Assembly: GCA_045106235.1 (NCBI GenBank)
Contig: JBGCEJ010000001.1
Coordinates: 138,415 to 202,414 of the forward strand
Direction: 5' to 3'
Source of the DNA: UBA4427 sp045106235
Lineage (GTDB): Bacteria > Myxococcota_A > UBA9160 > UBA4427
DNA length: 64,000 nt
A program made the position numbers and the translations under genes. The notes under the pieces were generated by a model, which worked only from the letters and a program-made list of their open reading frames with translations, ran no database searches and was not told the origin of the DNA. Below are positions 61,969 through 64,000 of the stretch, one piece after another. How positions within the stretch are numbered: the first letter of the stretch is position 1; every line of letters starts with the position of its first letter.

Positions 61969-64000
<2,032 letters not shown>

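Overview
The window looks like a GC-rich chromosome segment from a Gram-negative, LPS-making bacterium. The 16S/23S rRNA and the gene set (LpxI instead of LpxH, separate Lol genes, RemA-like DUF370, split HldA kinase, Kdo and heptose transferases) point to a delta-proteobacterial type lineage (Myxococcota, Desulfobacterota, Binatota or similar). I cannot place it more finely without a 16S search. Almost every gene is a housekeeping or envelope gene. I saw no CRISPR array, insertion sequence, integrase, prophage or toxin/antiphage island. The 16S 3' end carries the CCTCC anti-Shine-Dalgarno, and many starts have GGAGG-like sites. Genes are packed with 4-nt ATGA/GTGA/TTGA overlaps.

Layout. (1) 1-4773: the end of lnt, prfB with an intact +1 programmed frameshift, a LolC/E-type permease with an unusual N-terminal membrane extension, and lolD. 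(2) 5009-15334: bamA with six apparent POTRA domains and an extra N-terminal domain, skp, then the lipid A/Kdo operon lpxA-lpxI-(Gfo/Idh oxidoreductase)-lpxB-waaA-lpxK. lpxD and fabZ are not here. (3) 15304-18461, minus strand: a Kdo-kinase-like/metallophosphoesterase fusion and one LptF/G permease. (4) 18515-29188: two heptosyltransferases, a GT2, the heptose-7-phosphate kinase, yicC, a remA-like gene, gmk, the bifunctional (p)ppGpp enzyme and two further glycosyltransferases. (5) 29185-33619, minus strand: purM, an unknown FAD-type oxidoreductase and msbA. (6) 33754-40901: a GT2, a heterodimeric ABC exporter pair, a PAPS sulfotransferase and an aldehyde dehydrogenase. (7) 41257-48902: smc, ftsY, glpK and a glycerophosphodiester phosphodiesterase. 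(8) 49470-58971: gltB-gltD, a coiled-coil protein, zapA, a possible 6S RNA, fau and tyrS. (9) 59052-64000: an rRNA operon with promoter, 16S, tRNA-Ile, tRNA-Ala and a 23S cut by the window end.

The genes fit together as an envelope supercluster. Lipid A is made (LpxA, LpxI, LpxB, LpxK), Kdo and heptose are added (WaaA, two GT9 enzymes, HldA), further sugars are attached by GT2/GT4 enzymes, and the product is flipped by MsbA and carried by Lpt. Lipoproteins are finished by Lnt and exported by Lol, and outer-membrane proteins are handled by Skp and BamA.

The best unusual observations are the kinase-lipobox-phosphoesterase fusion, the extended LolC/E permease, the six-POTRA BamA, the asymmetric ABC pair next to a sulfotransferase, a low-complexity insert inside the SMC coiled coil, a recurring pattern of in-frame short tandem repeats in the tails and linkers of core proteins, and a structured RNA candidate in the classical 6S position. 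I did not find a wholly new system that I can defend.
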